Of a stretch of DNA of 6,028 nucleotides, positions 5,373 through 6,028 are shown one piece after another (positions within the stretch are counted from its first letter, which is position 1; each line of letters starts with the position of its first letter). Origin of the DNA: Desulfuromonadales bacterium (GTDB lineage: Bacteria > Desulfobacterota > Desulfuromonadia > Desulfuromonadales > UBA2294); NCBI GenBank assembly GCA_030591795.1, contig JAUVAJ010000124.1, forward strand, positions 1-6,028, read 5' to 3'. A program made the position numbers and the translations under genes. The notes under the pieces were generated by a model that was given only the letters and a program-made list of their open reading frames with translations, had not been told where the DNA came from and searched no databases.

Positions 5373-6028
5373 TTGCTTCAAGTCCATGACCTGAAAACCT
5401 ATTTTTTCACCCCGAACGGCATCGTCAAAGCGGTCGACGGTATCTCCTTTTCGCTGCAAAAGGGTGAGACCATGGCATTGGTCGGCGAATCCGGCTGTGG
5501 CAAATCGGTCACCGCCCTCTCCCTGCTGCGACTGGTTCCGGAACCGGGCAAGATCGTCGGTGGCCAGATCAAATTTGACGGTGAAGATCTTCTGCACCTG
5601 ACGGAGCCGGAGATGCGCCGGGTGCGCGGCAACCGGATCGCCATGGTATTTCAGGAGCCGATGACCGCCCTCAACCCGGTGTTGCGCATCGGCGAGCAGA
5701 TCGTCGAAGTACTGTTGCAGCATCAGGACATCTCGCCGACCGATGCCATGGCTGCAAGCGTTGAATTACTGCACCAGGTCGGCATACCGTCACCGGAGCA
5801 GCGGATTCGTGAGTTCCCCCACCAGCTCTCCGGCGGATTGCGGCAGCGGGTTGTCATCGCCATGGCGCTGGCCTGTGATCCACAGCTGCTGATCGCCGAT
5901 GAGCCGACCACCGCCCTCGATGTGACTATTCAGGCGCAGATCATGGACCTGCTCGGCAACCTGCAACGCGAACGCCAGATGGCCACGCTGTTGATAACCC
6001 ACGATCTCGGGGTCGTTGCCGAATCGGC
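5373..6028 (+). CDS. Oligopeptide/dipeptide ABC transporter ATP-binding protein, OppD/DppD-like (3' end beyond window)
   Basis: The 218 residues seen here belong to an ATPase that powers peptide or nickel import with two permease subunits and a second OppF/DppF-type ATPase. The Walker A motif GESGCGKS is at 38-45. The Q-loop region [12 protein letters not shown] at 91-102 is characteristic of Opp/Dpp ATPases. The signature LSGGLRQR is at 152-159 (commonly LSGGMRQR in this group), Walker B with its glutamate ([12 protein letters not shown]) at 172-183, and the H-loop histidine at 210. Relatives are about 320-330 residues, so roughly the last third is outside. The frame is open from 5337 with no ATG before the conserved start of the domain. 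TTG 5373 gives an N-terminus ([12 protein letters not shown]) that aligns with typical family starts and has GGA seven bases upstream. The substrate cannot be told; partner genes would be expected downstream. Confidence 0.93.
   Translation, partial: MLQVHDLKTYFFTPNGIVKAVDGISFSLQKGETMALVGESGCGKSVTALSLLRLVPEPGKIVGGQIKFDGEDLLHLTEPEMRRVRGNRIAMVFQEPMTALNPVLRIGEQIVEVLLQHQDISPTDAMAASVELLHQVGIPSPEQRIREFPHQLSGGLRQRVVIAMALACDPQLLIADEPTTALDVTIQAQIMDLLGNLQRERQMATLLITHDLGVVAES

Noticed and set aside
5346..6002. Several minus-strand open frames opposite the ABC ATPase
   Set aside because: The plus strand carries all ABC ATPase motifs in one frame, so the opposite frames are shadows of that gene.
1..6028. 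tRNA or rRNA genes, CRISPR arrays, transposase genes or phage attachment sites
   Set aside because: None could be seen on either strand: no tandem repeats with spacers, no cloverleaf and no transposase motifs.

Overview
The window looks like chromosomal DNA of an anaerobic, metal- or sulfur-respiring deltaproteobacterium of the Desulfuromonas/Geobacter type. This is an inference from three things: a secreted multihaem c-type cytochrome of the kind these bacteria carry in large numbers, a GEMM-like leader RNA (cyclic-dinucleotide riboswitches are common upstream of cytochromes in that group), and the general style of the FAA1-type acyl-CoA ligase and the Opp/Dpp-type ABC ATPase. The intergenic regions are visibly more AT-rich than the large genes.

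Left part, read leftwards (minus strand, about 1740 to 1). A leader RNA folds like a c-di-GMP-I (GEMM) aptamer (1598-1677) and is followed by a strong intrinsic terminator (1519-1562). Next come a small winged-helix regulator with a cysteine-rich tail (1042-1443) and the N-terminal two thirds or less of a multihaem cytochrome (948 to beyond position 1). The cytochrome has a signal peptide, a cadherin-like domain and at least four CxxCH motifs. The likely logic is cyclic-dinucleotide control of read-through into a regulator-cytochrome unit, with a possible second promoter directly before the cytochrome.

Middle part. After a gene-free stretch of about 400 bases, a 632-residue long-chain fatty-acid-CoA ligase reads rightwards (2152-4050). 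It ends in a perfect 14-bp hairpin that can terminate transcription from both sides. Converging on it from the right is a decayed, unrecognised gene on the minus strand (4088-4583). Two apparent lesions, a one-base frameshift and an in-frame TGA, break what would be a 164-residue protein.

Right part, read rightwards. A Phd/YefM-type antitoxin and a RelE/ParE-type toxin overlap by ATGA (4725-5290). They are preceded by an inverted repeat that covers the ribosome binding site and is a candidate autoregulatory operator. After 82 bases an oligopeptide/dipeptide ABC transporter ATPase begins, apparently at a TTG codon (5373), and runs off the window after its H-loop. The toxin-antitoxin pair and the broken gene form a small accessory patch between two housekeeping-type genes.

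The most interesting item is the minus-strand riboswitch, terminator, regulator and cytochrome arrangement.
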